DNA of 64,000 nucleotides, taken from assembly GCF_007002745.1 (NCBI RefSeq), contig NZ_SGNY01000006.1:186001-250000 (forward strand), read 5' to 3'. Origin of the DNA: Martinezella rhizogenes. GTDB taxonomy: Bacteria; Pseudomonadota; Alphaproteobacteria; Rhizobiales; Rhizobiaceae. Positions 27,305-37,351 of the stretch are shown piece after piece (positions within the stretch are counted from its first letter, which is position 1; the number at the start of each line of letters is the position of its first letter). The translations under genes and the position numbers were made by a program. The notes beneath the pieces are model-generated. The model did no database searches. It saw only the letters and a program-made list of their open reading frames with translations, and had not been told where the DNA came from.

Positions 27305-28876
27305 TCACTTCTTTTTCGGGAAGCCGGGCAGGCCCGGCATGCCGCCAAGACCCGGCAGCTTTGCGCCACCAAGACCCGGCAATCCACCTGGCATGCCACC
27401 AAGACCCGGCATTGCACCCGGCTTGCCGAGACCGGCGGCTTCAGCCTGCTTCTGAAGCGCTTCGAGCTGCTTCGGATCGATATTCGACAGATCGGGCATA
27501 CCGCCGCCCATCATGCCACCGAGCCCCATCTTGCCGGCAAGGCCGCCCATCATCTGCTTCATGATGCCGCCTTTGCCCTTGCCGCCCATGGCCTTCATCA
27601 TGTCGGCCATGCCGCGATGCATTTTCAGGAGCTTGTTGATTTCAGCGGCATCCGTGCCGGAACCGGCGGCGATGCGCTTCTTGCGGCTGTGTTTCAGAAT
27701 ATCGGGATTGGCCCGCTCGGCCCTGGTCATGGAGGAGATGATGGCGATCTGGCGGTCGAACATCTTGTCGTTCATGCCGGCCGAAGCCATCTTGTCCTTC
27801 ATGCCGGCCATGCCGGGCATCAGCCCCATGATGCCGCCCATGCCGCCCATCTTCTTCATCTGGCCAAGCTGGTCGGCGAGATCGTTGAGGTCGAACTTGC
27901 CCTTGGCCATCTTCTCGGCCATGGCGCGGGCTTTTTCCGCATCGATGTTTTCGGCGGCCTTTTCGACCAGCGAAACGATGTCGCCCATGCCGAGAATACG
28001 GTCGGCGATACGGCGCGGATGGAACTCGTCGAGTTCGTTCATGCGCTCGCCGATACCGATCAGCTTGATTGGCTTGCCGGTGACGGCGCGCATGGAGAGA
28101 GCCGCACCGCCGCGACCGTCGCCATCCATACGGGTGAGTACGAGGCCGGTGATGCCGACGCGCTCATCGAAATTGCGCGCCAGATTGACGGCGTCCTGAC
28201 CGGTCAGCGAATCCGCCACCAGCAGGATTTCATGCGGGTTGGACTTCTTCTTGATGTCGGCCATTTCCAGCATCAAGGGTTCGTCGATATGGGTACGGCC
28301 GGCGGTATCGAGAATGACGACGTCATGGCCGCCGAGCTTGGCAGCCTGCACGGCGCGCGCGGCGATATCGGTTGGCGACTGGCCGGCGATGATCGGCAGC
28401 GTGTCGACGCCGGTCTGGACGCCGAGCTGGCGAAGCTGTTCCTGTGCGGCCGGACGACGCGTGTCGAGAGATGCCATCAGCACCTTCTTCTTCTCGCGGT
28501 CGGTCAGGCGCTTGGCGATCTTGCCCGTCGTGGTGGTTTTACCGGAACCCTGCAGACCGACCATCATGATGACGACGGGGGCGGCCGCATGCAGGTCGAT
28601 CGAGACGCCTTCTGTGCCGAGCATTTCGACAAGTTCGTCATGTACGATCTTGACGACCATCTGGCCGGGCTTGATGGATTTCAGGACGGCGGCACCAACC
28701 GCCTTTTCACGCACCTTGTCGGTGAAGGAGCGCACGACTTCCAGCGCCACGTCCGCTTCCAGCAGCGCACGGCGAACCTCGCGCAGGGCGGCGGCAACAT
28801 CGGCTTCCGTCAGCGCGCCACGGCCGGTCAGTCCATTCAGAATGGAACCAAGGCGGTCCTGGAGGTTTTCAAACAT
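27305..28876 (-). CDS. ffh: Signal recognition particle protein Ffh
   Basis: Ffh is the SRP54 GTPase that binds 4.5S RNA and nascent signal sequences and docks on FtsY, which is also encoded in this window. The 523-residue protein has the NG domain with GLQGSGKTTTTGK, the DTRRPAAQEQL and DTAGRTHIDE motifs, then a methionine-rich M domain. The last ~50 residues are a repetitive Pro-Gly-Leu-Met tail with several PGLGGMPG-like units. The start at 28876 is followed by the normal MFENLQDRLG; longer upstream frames cross a terminator hairpin and are rejected. Confidence 0.97.
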   Translation of the reverse strand: MFENLQDRLGSILNGLTGRGALTEADVAAALREVRRALLEADVALEVVRSFTDKVREKAVGAAVLKSIKPGQMVVKIVHDELVEMLGTEGVSIDLHAAAPVVIMMVGLQGSGKTTTTGKIAKRLTDREKKKVLMASLDTRRPAAQEQLRQLGVQTGVDTLPIIAGQSPTDIAARAVQAAKLGGHDVVILDTAGRTHIDEPLMLEMADIKKKSNPHEILLVADSLTGQDAVNLARNFDERVGITGLVLTRMDGDGRGGAALSMRAVTGKPIKLIGIGERMNELDEFHPRRIADRILGMGDIVSLVEKAAENIDAEKARAMAEKMAKGKFDLNDLADQLGQMKKMGGMGGIMGLMPGMAGMKDKMASAGMNDKMFDRQIAIISSMTRAERANPDILKHSRKKRIAAGSGTDAAEINKLLKMHRGMADMMKAMGGKGKGGIMKQMMGGLAGKMGLGGMMGGGMPDLSNIDPKQLEALQKQAEAAGLGKPGAMPGLGGMPGGLPGLGGAKLPGLGGMPGLPGFPKKK

Positions 28877-28948
28877 CGTTTCTTCCTTCTTCGTTCCGGG
28901 GTTTCCGAAACGTTGGTGCTTTCGCTGGCAAAAACAAGACGCAAAGCC

Positions 28949-28983
28949 AAAAAGCACCCGAGGGCGCATCGCGCTGTCGGGTG
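28949..28983 (-). terminator. Terminator hairpin in the ffh leader
   Basis: On the minus strand, CACCCGA (28977-28983) pairs with TCGGGTG (28955-28961) around an inner GCGC/GCGC stem, and is followed by TTTTT (28949-28953). It lies about 70 bp before the ffh start. Confidence 0.8.
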
Positions 28984-29063
28984 TTGACCTCCGGGATCTC
29001 TTTATACCTCTGCGGGTCCCGGTCGGCGGCTTGGAGTCGTGCAACTGCCAGCTGATTGGCGGG

Positions 29064-29092
29064 GATAAACAGGAAAGTGCTGGAAAAGTCAA
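29064..29092 (-). promoter_or_regulatory. Predicted ffh / leader-RNA promoter
   Basis: TTGACT (29087-29092) and TTTATC (29064-29069) on the minus strand are separated by exactly 17 bp, close to the sigma-70 consensus. Transcription should begin near 29057. Confidence 0.65.
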
Positions 29093-29203
29093 GGCGGTGC
29101 CGGTTTTCAGCGATCGGGCCTTGCATTTCATCTTTGTGTGATCGGCTGCAAACCGCGATTGGTGCGGCTTGAACGGCACCATTCCGCTCCCTATACCTTT
29201 AGC

Positions 29204-30277
29204 ATGAACCGTCGAAACTTCTTTCGTTTTTCAACCCTTGGATTGCTCGCTGTGGCGGGTGGTGCGCTGTTTGCCCGCCGTTCGAATGCCAGCGCCTATT
29301 ATAGTGGCCCGATCTCCGATCATTTCGACGGGGTACGCTTCTTTAATCCCGGTGGTTCGCCGCCTGGCAATTTCATGGGCCTGTTGAAATGGCGTTTCAA
29401 CGGCGAGCGCGCCACATGGCCGGAAAACTATCCGAGCCCTTTTCCTTTCGCGAAGCCCGAAAGCCGGGTCGAGGGCAAGGACATTCGTGTCACCTTCGTC
29501 GGCCATGCCTCCTTTCTGATCCAGACGGCAGGTCTGAATATTCTCGTCGATCCTGTGTGGTCGCAACGTACCAGCCCGCTCAGCTTCGCCGGTCCCAAAC
29601 GGGTCAATCCGCCCGGCATCCGTTTCGAGGATCTGCCGCCCATCGATCTGGTGCTGCTGACGCATAATCATTACGACCATCTGGATATGGAAACGCTGAA
29701 GCGGCTGCATGTGGCGCACAAGCCGCTCTTCATCACGCCGCTCGGCAATGATGCCATCATCCGCACCGGCGTGGAGGCGGCGCGTATCAAGGTGGGCGAC
29801 TGGGGCGATGTGCTGGAGGTCGGCTCGTCGGTTAAAATTCATTTCGAACCGTGCCATCATTGGTCTGCCCGCGGCCTCAACGACCGCAGCATGGCATTGT
29901 GGGCCGCCTTCGTCATCGAAGGGCCGGGTGGGAAAATCTACCACATCGGTGATACCGGCTTTCACGAAGGCCTCAACTATCACGCTGCGCGCAAGAAACA
30001 TGGCGAATTTCGCCTCGCCAACCTGCCTTTCGGTGCTTATGAGCCGCGCTGGTTCATGAAAGGCCAGCACCAGAACCCGGCGGAAGCCGTTGAGGGCATG
30101 AAGCTTTGTGGTGCCGCGCATGTCTGCGGCCATCATTGGGGTACGGTGCAGCTCACCGATGAGGCTGTCGATGCGCCACTTGCGGCGCTGAAAACGGCGC
30201 TTGTGGAACAGGGTGTGGAAGAAAGCCGTTTTCGGCCCATGCGCCCCGGTGAGGTTTTCGACGTACCCTCCGCCTGA
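29204..30277 (+). CDS. MBL-fold metal-dependent hydrolase with Tat signal (NAPE-PLD/RomA-like)
   Basis: A 357-residue metallo-beta-lactamase-fold enzyme. The N-terminus MNRRNFFRFSTLG has the twin-arginine pattern and is followed by a hydrophobic stretch, so export in folded form to the periplasm is predicted. The metal motif is THNHYDHLD; further ligands are in EPCHHWSARG, HIGDTGFHEG and CGHHWGT. The closest family by pattern is the NAPE-PLD/RomA-like group acting on phosphodiesters or lipids. The start at 29204 fits the Tat signal; a longer frame from 29138 does not. Substrate unknown. Confidence 0.85.
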   Translation: MNRRNFFRFSTLGLLAVAGGALFARRSNASAYYSGPISDHFDGVRFFNPGGSPPGNFMGLLKWRFNGERATWPENYPSPFPFAKPESRVEGKDIRVTFVGHASFLIQTAGLNILVDPVWSQRTSPLSFAGPKRVNPPGIRFEDLPPIDLVLLTHNHYDHLDMETLKRLHVAHKPLFITPLGNDAIIRTGVEAARIKVGDWGDVLEVGSSVKIHFEPCHHWSARGLNDRSMALWAAFVIEGPGGKIYHIGDTGFHEGLNYHAARKKHGEFRLANLPFGAYEPRWFMKGQHQNPAEAVEGMKLCGAAHVCGHHWGTVQLTDEAVDAPLAALKTALVEQGVEESRFRPMRPGEVFDVPSA

Positions 30278-30398
30278 GCGCTGCCCGGTTTGCGCCGCAA
30301 CAGTCTGGTAATTTGCCGGTCTTTCCGCCATATAGGGCGAAAGCGCGGGACAAATCCCGTATGCAATCCAATTTCAGATGGTTTTCAGGTTCAAGGCG

Positions 30399-31301
30399 AT
30401 GGCGGATACGGTCGAATTTGCGAAGATGAACGGGCTTGGCAACAAGATCCTCGTTGTCGACATGCGCGGCCGCAAGGATATGGTCACGCCTGCAGCAGCC
30501 ATCGCGCTCAATGCCGATCCCGCGACCCAGTTTGACCAGATCATGGCCATTCACGATCCGCGTGTCAGTGGCACGGATGCCTTTATCGACATTCTCAATT
30601 GCGATGGCACGAAGGCGCAGGCCTGCGGCAACGGTACGCGCTGCGTGGTGCAGGCACTGTCTTCCGAAACCGGCAAGACCAGCTTCACCTTCCAGACGGT
30701 GGCCGGCATTTTGAATGCCGTCGAGCATGAAGACGGCATGATATCAGTCGATATGGGCCTGCCGCGTTTCCGCTGGAGCGATATTCCGCTGGCGGAAGAA
30801 TTCCACGATACCAGCCGTATCGAATTGCAGATCGGGCCGATCGATGCCCCGATCCTGCACTCGCCTGCCGTCATGTCGATGGGCAACCCGCATGCAATTT
30901 TCTGGGTGGACCGCGATCCGATGGATTTCGATCTTGAGCGGTTCGGGCCGCTGCTCGAAAACCATCCGATGTTTCCGGAAAAGGCCAATATCACGCTCGC
31001 ACAGGTGATGTCCGATAGTGCACTGCGCACCCGCACCTGGGAGCGTGGCGCCGGGCTGACGCTCGCCTGCGGTTCCGCCGCCTGCGCTGTCGCCGTTTCC
31101 GCCGCACGCACGGGCCGCACGGCCAAGAGGGTCACCATTGATGTGGCTTCAAGTCCCATCCGCGTGCCGCTGACAATCGACTGGCGTGAGGACAACCATG
31201 TCATCATGACCGGCCCGGCCGAATGGGAATGGTCGGGTTCCGTCGATCCTGTCACGGGTGTCTGGTCACGGGATGCGGCGGCCGAGCAGGGGGCCGTATG
31301 A
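30399..31301 (+). CDS. dapF: Diaminopimelate epimerase
   Basis: DapF converts LL- to meso-diaminopimelate, the precursor of lysine and of the peptidoglycan cross-link. The 300-residue protein has both catalytic cysteines: Cys76 in ACGNGTRC and Cys224 in LACGSAACA, each in the two-fold repeated domain. The N-terminal [15 protein letters not shown] is typical. The start at 30399 is chosen because the seven extra residues from 30378 are unlike the family. Its stop overlaps the mtaB start as ATGA, so the two are co-translated, and ftsY follows. Confidence 0.96.
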   Translation: MADTVEFAKMNGLGNKILVVDMRGRKDMVTPAAAIALNADPATQFDQIMAIHDPRVSGTDAFIDILNCDGTKAQACGNGTRCVVQALSSETGKTSFTFQTVAGILNAVEHEDGMISVDMGLPRFRWSDIPLAEEFHDTSRIELQIGPIDAPILHSPAVMSMGNPHAIFWVDRDPMDFDLERFGPLLENHPMFPEKANITLAQVMSDSALRTRTWERGAGLTLACGSAACAVAVSAARTGRTAKRVTIDVASSPIRVPLTIDWREDNHVIMTGPAEWEWSGSVDPVTGVWSRDAAAEQGAV

Positions 31302-32572
31302 GCGGCGTCGAGGTCATAACCTTCGGCTGCCGTCTCAACACCTATGAATCGGAAGTGATGCGGGCGGAGGCCGAAAAGGCCGGGCTGAACAATGCCGTAC
31401 TGGTCAATACCTGCGCGGTGACGGGCGAGGCGGTGCGTCAGGCGCGCCAGGCCATCCGCCGGGCGCGGCGCGACAATCCGCATGCGCGCATCATCGTTAC
31501 CGGTTGCGCTGCGCAGACGGAAAAACAGACCTTTGCCGAAATGCCCGAGGTGGATGCGGTGCTGGGCAATGAGGAAAAGCTGAAAAGCACTTCCTATCGT
31601 GCGCTGCCCGATTTTGGCGTCTCGGCGGAAGAAAAGCTGCGCGTCAACGACATCATGAGCATCAAGGCGACCGCGCCGCAGATGGTCAAGCACATTGACG
31701 GGCATGTGCGCGCCTTCATTCAGGTGCAGAATGGCTGCGATCATCGCTGCACCTTCTGCATCATTCCCTATGGGCGCGGTAATTCCCGCTCCGTGCCTAT
31801 GGGTGCAGTGGTGGATCAGGCGCGCAGACTGACGGAAAGCGGTTATTGCGAGATCGTGCTGACCGGAGTGGATGCGACCAGCTATGGGGCTGATCTGCCG
31901 GGCGAACCCTCCCTCGGTTACCTCGCCAAGACTTTGCTGAAGCAGGTGCCGGATATTCTGCGCCTGCGCCTTTCCTCCATCGACAGTATCGAGGCCGACC
32001 ATCATCTGATGGATCTGATTGCCGATGAGCCGCGTTTCATGCCGCATCTGCACCTGTCCCTCCAGCATGGCGATGACATGATCCTGAAACGCATGAAACG
32101 CCGTCATTCACGGACCGATGCCATCCGCTTCTGTCGTGACGTGCGGTCGCTCCGGCCGGATATCGCCTTCGGCGCGGATATGATTGCCGGTTTCCCGACC
32201 GAGACGGAAGAGATGTTCGAAAATGCTGCCACGCTTGCGGAAGAATGCGGCATTTCCAGCCTGCATGTCTTTCCCTACAGCCCGCGTGCCGGCACGCCGG
32301 CGGCCCGTATGCCGCAGCTCGACAGGGCGCTGGTGAAAGACCGGGCGGCAAGGCTTCGCGAACGCGGTGAAGCGCTTAAGGTGGCGCAGTTGCAGGATAT
32401 GGTCGGTTCGGTGCAAACGATCCTGGTGGAAAACACCGGTTTTGCCCATACCGATAATTTCACGCTGGTGGCGGCGCCTGATCTTGCCCCGCGCACTCTT
32501 GCGCAGGTTGCGATTACCGGCCACAACGGCAAACATCTGAACATGAAGCTTCTGGCGGCGAACGCTGCCTGA
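31298..32572 (+). CDS. mtaB: tRNA t6A37 methylthiotransferase MtaB
   Basis: A radical-SAM enzyme that adds a methylthio group to t6A37 in ANN-decoding tRNAs. The 424-residue protein has the N-terminal UPF0004 domain with cysteines in TFGCRLN, NTCAVTG and TGCAAQ for the second cluster, then the radical-SAM motif CDHRCTFC, followed by a TRAM-like end. The group without a MiaB-type pattern ([10 protein letters not shown]) marks it as MtaB. It overlaps dapF by four bases and is followed 31 bp later by ftsY. Confidence 0.93.
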   Translation: MSGVEVITFGCRLNTYESEVMRAEAEKAGLNNAVLVNTCAVTGEAVRQARQAIRRARRDNPHARIIVTGCAAQTEKQTFAEMPEVDAVLGNEEKLKSTSYRALPDFGVSAEEKLRVNDIMSIKATAPQMVKHIDGHVRAFIQVQNGCDHRCTFCIIPYGRGNSRSVPMGAVVDQARRLTESGYCEIVLTGVDATSYGADLPGEPSLGYLAKTLLKQVPDILRLRLSSIDSIEADHHLMDLIADEPRFMPHLHLSLQHGDDMILKRMKRRHSRTDAIRFCRDVRSLRPDIAFGADMIAGFPTETEEMFENAATLAEECGISSLHVFPYSPRAGTPAARMPQLDRALVKDRAARLRERGEALKVAQLQDMVGSVQTILVENTGFAHTDNFTLVAAPDLAPRTLAQVAITGHNGKHLNMKLLAANAA

Positions 32573-32603
32573 GGCGGCTCAAGAGAAAGACACGGGAACG
32601 ACC

Positions 32604-34037
32604 ATGGCCCTCGGCTTCATCAAAAAAGTCTTTTCGTTCGGCAAGGACAAGGCCGAAACGAATGAGCGGCCGCAAGAGGATGCTGCGCTTGAACACGGCA
32701 ATGAAAATGCCTCTTTCGAAGCGGCGCTGAGCGAGGCCGAAGCGCACACACCTGTCGACGAGGACCCGGTTTCCGAACTGGAGATGGAAACGGCTGGCGG
32801 GCCTGTTCCAGACGAGGCGGATGCCGCGCCTTCGGAAGAAGAAGATGAAGAGGACGCGCCGCTTCTGCCCGGGGCCGAGCTTTCAGGCGATATGGGGCTG
32901 GTGCCGTTGTCGTTGTTGCAGGCGGAAGCCGCCGCCGAAGAGCAGGCAGAGCCTTTGCCGGAAGCTGTCGACGCCGTGCTTGATGCTGACGCGATGGATG
33001 CGCTGCTGGATGAGGCGGAGTCGGTCGATGCCGTTGAACCCCCTGTCGTGCCGCAGGCGTTGCCGAAGGGCTTTTCATCGGCAAGCGAGCGCCAGGAGCC
33101 GGTTGTCGCCGCGCCTGAGCCGAAGCTCAGCTGGTTTCAGCGCCTGCGGGCCGGGCTTGCCCGCACCTCGTCACAGCTGACCACACAGATTTCGGCGCTT
33201 TTTACCAAGCGCAAGCTGGACGAAGATACGCTCGACGAGCTGGAAGACCTTCTCATCCAGTCGGATCTGGGTGTCGAGACCGCCATGCGCATCACCGGCG
33301 CTTTGTCTTCCGAACGTTATGGCAAGGATGTGAGCGGTGAGGACGTGGCGCGCATCATGGCCGGTGAGATCACCAAGGTCCTGAAGCCGGTCGCCAAACC
33401 TCTGGAACTCGATCTTTCGCACAAGCCGCATGTCATTCTCGTCGTCGGCGTGAACGGCACCGGCAAGACGACGACCATCGGCAAGCTTGCCGCCAAACTA
33501 TCGGGCTCCGGCCTTAAGGTGATGCTCGCAGCTGGCGACACATTCCGCGCAGCGGCGATAGAGCAGCTGAAGATCTGGGCGGATCGCACCGGCTCGCAAT
33601 TTATCGGCACGAAGCTCGGGGCAGATGCCTCGGGTCTCGCTTACGATGCCTATGAGCAGGCGCGGGCGGAAAAGAGCGATGTGCTCATCATCGATACGGC
33701 CGGCCGTCTGCAGAACAAGACGGAACTGATGGCGGAACTGGAAAAGATCGTGCGGGTGCTCGGCAAGCTCGATCCGGATGCGCCGCACACCGTGCTTCAG
33801 ACGCTGGATGCGACGACCGGGCAGAACGCCCTGAACCAGGTGGAGATATTCCGCAATGTTGCGGGTGTTTCGGGCCTGATTATGACAAAATTGGATGGCA
33901 CGGCGCGGGGCGGTATCCTCGTCGCCATCGCTGCCAAACACAAGCTGCCGGTTTATTTCATCGGCGTGGGTGAAGGTGTTGATGATCTGGAGCCCTTCGA
34001 GGCGGAAGATTTCGCCAAGGCCATTGCGGGAGTTTGA
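32604..34037 (+). CDS. ftsY: Signal recognition particle receptor FtsY
   Basis: FtsY is the membrane-associated SRP receptor that pairs its GTPase with Ffh to deliver ribosomes to SecYEG. It is 477 residues. The first ~170 are acidic and low-complexity (Glu/Asp/Ala-rich A domain), followed by the N domain and the G domain with [35 protein letters not shown] and [10 protein letters not shown]. The cognate ffh lies 4 kb away. ispZ begins two bases after its stop, so they share an operon with dapF and mtaB. Confidence 0.96.
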   Translation: MALGFIKKVFSFGKDKAETNERPQEDAALEHGNENASFEAALSEAEAHTPVDEDPVSELEMETAGGPVPDEADAAPSEEEDEEDAPLLPGAELSGDMGLVPLSLLQAEAAAEEQAEPLPEAVDAVLDADAMDALLDEAESVDAVEPPVVPQALPKGFSSASERQEPVVAAPEPKLSWFQRLRAGLARTSSQLTTQISALFTKRKLDEDTLDELEDLLIQSDLGVETAMRITGALSSERYGKDVSGEDVARIMAGEITKVLKPVAKPLELDLSHKPHVILVVGVNGTGKTTTIGKLAAKLSGSGLKVMLAAGDTFRAAAIEQLKIWADRTGSQFIGTKLGADASGLAYDAYEQARAEKSDVLIIDTAGRLQNKTELMAELEKIVRVLGKLDPDAPHTVLQTLDATTGQNALNQVEIFRNVAGVSGLIMTKLDGTARGGILVAIAAKHKLPVYFIGVGEGVDDLEPFEAEDFAKAIAGV

Positions 34038-34039
34038 GT

Positions 34040-34690
34040 ATGGATATTGAAAGCAATTCCAAGGAAAGCGAAAAGATGGTAGCGGAAATCAGCCCGCTGC
34101 TGAAATTCGTGCTCGAACTTGGGCCGCTCATGGTGTTCTTCTTCGCCAATTCCCGCGGCGAATGGCTGGCCTCGACTTTTCCGGTTTTGACGGAGTTCGG
34201 CGGACCGATCTTCATCGCCACCGGCCTGTTCATGATCGCTACCGCCGCCGCTTTGACCGTGTCGTGGATTTTGACGCGTAAACTGCCGATCATGCCGCTG
34301 ATATCAGGCATCGTGGTTTTCGTGTTCGGCGCGCTGACGCTGTGGCTGCAGAACGATACCTTCATCAAGATGAAGCCGACCATCGTCAACACGCTGTTCG
34401 GTGTCATCCTGCTGGGCGGTCTGTTCTTCGGGCAATCGCTGCTGGGTTATGTCTTCAATTCGGCTTTCAAGCTGACGGATGAGGGCTGGCGTAAGCTGAC
34501 GCTACGCTGGGGCGTGTTTTTCCTGTTTCTGGCGGTGTTGAACGAGGTCGTCTGGCGCATGTTCACCACCGACACCTGGGTTGCCTTCAAGGTGTGGGGC
34601 ACGATGCCGATCACCATCATCTTCACCATGGCGCAAATGCCGCTCGTCATGCGCCATTCTGTCGAACCTCTCGGCAAGGACGAAAAATGA
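34040..34690 (+). CDS. ispZ: Inner membrane septation protein (IspZ/YciB family)
   Basis: A 216-residue membrane protein of the IspZ/YciB family (intracellular septation protein A), linked to envelope integrity and septum formation in enterics. Six hydrophobic segments are predicted, starting at [19 protein letters not shown], and the conserved LNEVVWR motif is present near the end. A TTG six bases upstream overlaps the ftsY stop, but the ATG at 34040 is the better start. The stop overlaps the next gene as ATGA. Confidence 0.92.
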
Positions 34691-35283
34691 CAATTGCGGA
34701 GATGTCGGCGTCCCGTTCGCGTTCGCTTAGATGGTTCGGCGTGGCCGCCGGGCTGCTTCTGTTGCAGATCGTCATTCTCTACGCCATGGGCCGTATTCCC
34801 ATCTGCGAATGCGGTTATGTCAAGCTGTTCGAGCCGGGTGTGAACACGCCGGGCAATTCCCAGCATCTGGCCGACTGGTATACGCCCTCGCATATCATCC
34901 ATGGCTTTCTGTTTTATTGGTTCGCCTGGCTGCTGTTCCGCAACAAACCGTTTTCCATGCGGCTTTCTTTCGCGGTCCTGATCGAGGCGGCGTGGGAGCT
35001 TCTCGAAAACTCGCCCATCATCATCGATCGTTATCGCACGGCGACCATGGCGCTGGGTTATACCGGCGACAGCATTCTGAACTCGGCCATGGACACGGTT
35101 TTCATGGCGCTGGGTTTCATTTTTGCCGCCCGCGTGCCGGTGTGGCTGACGGTAATAATCGCCATTTTCTTCGAAATCTTCACGGGCTGGCTGATCCGCG
35201 ATAATCTGACGCTGAATGTGGTCATGCTGGTCTGGCCGCTCGATGCGATCAAGGAATGGCAGAACGCGCTCCCGCAAATGTGA
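34687..35283 (+). CDS. DUF2585 family membrane protein
   Basis: A 198-residue membrane protein of the DUF2585 (UPF0314) family, found mainly in Alphaproteobacteria; function unknown. Several membrane segments are visible, with conserved polar stretches [23 protein letters not shown] and [18 protein letters not shown]. The cluster of Glu, Asp, Arg and His in membrane-adjacent positions suggests an enzyme active site, which is inference. Its ATG overlaps the ispZ stop by four bases, so it is the last gene of the dapF-mtaB-ftsY-ispZ unit. Confidence 0.88.
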   Translation: MTIAEMSASRSRSLRWFGVAAGLLLLQIVILYAMGRIPICECGYVKLFEPGVNTPGNSQHLADWYTPSHIIHGFLFYWFAWLLFRNKPFSMRLSFAVLIEAAWELLENSPIIIDRYRTATMALGYTGDSILNSAMDTVFMALGFIFAARVPVWLTVIIAIFFEIFTGWLIRDNLTLNVVMLVWPLDAIKEWQNALPQM

Positions 35284-35333
35284 ACGAGCCTGCCGGCGAT
35301 ATATGCAAGTTTTCTTAAGGGCAGTGCGCTAGT

Positions 35334-36557
35334 GTGCACTGCTTAAAGGCTTGTCTCTCGGTCCGGCATAACACATTGCAAGATAATTTCGCCTATCTTC
35401 TCCCCTTCATCATGCTGACATTCGGCGTCGTGTTCCTGTTCCTGCAAAGGATCGGGCATGCTTCGGCGCGCTATTGGGGTATCGGTTATCTTGCAGCGGC
35501 TTTTGGTTTTGCCGCTCCTCTGATGCTCGGTGGCCTGCCCTTCGAATTGCAGGCGATTATCTCGAACCTGCTGTTCTTCTCCGCGTTTTTTCTCTACGGC
35601 CATGCGCTGCTTACCCATTTCGGGCGGCCGCTTCATACGATGGCACGGCTGTCGCTCGTGCTTGCTGCCGTTGTATTGGTTTCATTTCACGTTTTCATCA
35701 CGCCCGATCTGAAGCGCGAGCTCGTCATCGGCGATCTCGTTTGCGCCCTGCTGCTTGCTTTTCCGGTCTGGCTTGTGCGGAAGCGGCCGGTGACCCTTGC
35801 GGATCGGCTGATGGTGGCGATTGCGTTACTGGTTGTGTTGGAAACGCTGGTGCGTATCGGCATGCTGCTGGTGATGACGCCGAACGGCTCGATGATCGAG
35901 CTCAGCGAATTTTTCGAGTCGGATTATGCCTTCTACATGCAGCTTGCTGCGAGCATATTCGGCTTCCTGCTCGCGCTTTCCGTGCTCGCAAGCCAGATTT
36001 CCGTCACCGTCGACCGGCACCTGGATGCCGCTGAACACGACCCGTTGACGGATGTGCTGAACCGGCGCGGATTTGACCGGCGTGTTCCCGATTTTCGCAA
36101 CGACACGCCTGAAGGTGCGGTCATTGCCTGCGATATAGACCATTTCAAGCGCATCAACGATGTTTACGGCCATGCTGCCGGAGATATCGTGCTTATCGGT
36201 CTTTCCGATCTTCTCAGGCGGAACGCACCTGAAAGCGCGCTGGTGGCGCGTTTCGGCGGCGAGGAATTCGTGGTTTTCCTGCCCGACCACACTGCCGCCG
36301 CTGCCGGTCAGCTTGCCAATGTCATACGCTCGAGCCTCTCATCCCTCGATTGGCGTAACCGGGGTGTGGCCACCCAGATCACCGCAAGCTTCGGCGTCTC
36401 GGCCGTCGCAAGGGGAGATCATTCTATCCATGATGCCATCAAGCGGGCCGATGACAGCCTTTATGCGGCAAAGCGCGGCGGTCGCGATCAGGTCGTGCTG
36501 GAAGACATACGTTTGCCGGCTGAAGGCCCGTCGCTCAGGGTTATTTCGAAGAATTGA
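35334..36557 (+). CDS. Membrane-bound diguanylate cyclase (GGDEF)
   Basis: Predicted to make cyclic di-GMP, which controls the switch between motility and attachment. It is up to 407 residues: about six to eight membrane helices (residues ~20-225) then a GGDEF domain (about 240-395) with DPLTDVLNRRGFDRR and the active-site variant FGGEEFVVFL, which is catalytically competent. No EAL domain is present. The start is uncertain: the GTG at 35334 is the longest, a TTG at 35376 and ATG at 35411 are alternatives. A degenerate product-inhibition site (RxxD) was not identified. Confidence 0.88.
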   Translation: MHCLKACLSVRHNTLQDNFAYLLPFIMLTFGVVFLFLQRIGHASARYWGIGYLAAAFGFAAPLMLGGLPFELQAIISNLLFFSAFFLYGHALLTHFGRPLHTMARLSLVLAAVVLVSFHVFITPDLKRELVIGDLVCALLLAFPVWLVRKRPVTLADRLMVAIALLVVLETLVRIGMLLVMTPNGSMIELSEFFESDYAFYMQLAASIFGFLLALSVLASQISVTVDRHLDAAEHDPLTDVLNRRGFDRRVPDFRNDTPEGAVIACDIDHFKRINDVYGHAAGDIVLIGLSDLLRRNAPESALVARFGGEEFVVFLPDHTAAAAGQLANVIRSSLSSLDWRNRGVATQITASFGVSAVARGDHSIHDAIKRADDSLYAAKRGGRDQVVLEDIRLPAEGPSLRVISKN

Positions 36558-36574
36558 GCTTTCCTGTTCGGGGG

Positions 36575-37177
36575 CTATTTGCCGGCTGCGGCCGAGATGG
36601 CCGGCAACAGGTCGCGCTCGACGCTGCGGGCATCGAAGGGACCAACCTTTTTATAAAGGATCGTGCCGTCGGCGCCGACAAGGTAACTTTCAGGGATACC
36701 GTAGACACCCCAGTCGATCGCGGCCTTGCCGTTCGGATCGACGCCTATCGCGGCAAAGGGATTGCCAAGTTCGCCAAGGAAGCGGAGCGCATTGTCCTGC
36801 TTATCCTTGTAATTGATGCCGACGACGGTGATGCGGCTGTCCTTCGCCAGTTCCTGTAATAGCGGATGCTCCTGCCGGCAGGGAATGCACCAGGAGGCAA
36901 AGACGTTGACCAGTGTCAGCTTGCCCTTGATGGCGGCATCGGTGAGCGCCGGCAGGTTCGAGCCTTCCAGCGGCGGCAGCGACAGGGAAGGCGCCTTGGT
37001 GCCGATGAGCGCGGAAGGAATGGCGCTGATATCCAGCCCGTTCACGTCCTGATCATAAAGCATCTTGCCTGCGACGAGGGCAAAACCACCGAAGAGCAAC
37101 AGAGGCAGCAGCGCCAGCCCATAACGTGCGCGGCCGGTCGTCTTTTTGGTATCCTGATCCTGGCTGGCCTGCGTCAT
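36575..37177 (-). CDS. ccmG: Thiol:disulfide interchange protein CcmG/DsbE
   Basis: CcmG is a membrane-anchored thioredoxin-like reductant that keeps the apocytochrome c haem-binding cysteines reduced in the periplasm. The 200-residue protein has one N-terminal anchor (about 18-38) and the thioredoxin domain with WCIPC (Cys97, Cys100) and the GVYGIPESYLV cis-Pro region, typical of CcmG. It is the last gene of ccmABCDG and its start overlaps the ccmD stop as ATGA. Confidence 0.95.
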   Translation of the reverse strand: MTQASQDQDTKKTTGRARYGLALLPLLLFGGFALVAGKMLYDQDVNGLDISAIPSALIGTKAPSLSLPPLEGSNLPALTDAAIKGKLTLVNVFASWCIPCRQEHPLLQELAKDSRITVVGINYKDKQDNALRFLGELGNPFAAIGVDPNGKAAIDWGVYGIPESYLVGADGTILYKKVGPFDARSVERDLLPAISAAAGK

Positions 37178-37347
37178 TGCGCGTCACCTGCGGAACCGGC
37201 TCTTGCCCTGCGGCGCACGCCGGATGCCCCCAGCTGCTTCAGTTCCCGTTTGCGCGCCTGACCGTCCAAAACGACCCAGGCGATGAGACAGAGAACGACA
37301 AGCCCCGTCGCTGCGTAAGACATGCCGATATAAAAAGCGTGTGTCAT
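37174..37347 (-). CDS. ccmD: Haem exporter protein CcmD
   Basis: A 57-residue membrane protein that stabilises the CcmABCD complex and helps release haem-loaded CcmE. One helix is visible (AFYIGMSYAATGLVVLCLIAW), followed by a positively charged tail (RKRELKQLGASGVRRRARAG), the usual CcmD architecture. The start at 37347 (MTHAFYIG) is preferred over longer frames upstream that overlap ccmC. It lies between ccmC and ccmG with overlap to ccmG. Confidence 0.9.
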   Translation of the reverse strand: MTHAFYIGMSYAATGLVVLCLIAWVVLDGQARKRELKQLGASGVRRRARAGSAGDAQ

Positions 37348-37351
37348 CGCC

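Larger units (their letters stand above)
28877..29203 (-). promoter_or_regulatory. Structured leader region of ffh
   Basis: The 327-bp gap between ffh and the divergent MBL gene has no gene but strong signals on the ffh strand: a promoter (29064-29092), a hairpin CCGGGA/TCCCGG (29017-29022 with 28991-28996) and an intrinsic terminator (28949-28983). They define a transcript of about 108 nt that ends before ffh, either an attenuated leader or a separate small RNA. Confidence 0.6.

Noticed and set aside
28900-29060. 4.5S (SRP) RNA gene next to ffh
   Set aside because: The conserved SRP RNA domain IV sequence (GGAAGCAGCC-like loop) is absent; the hairpins fit a leader or other small RNA instead.
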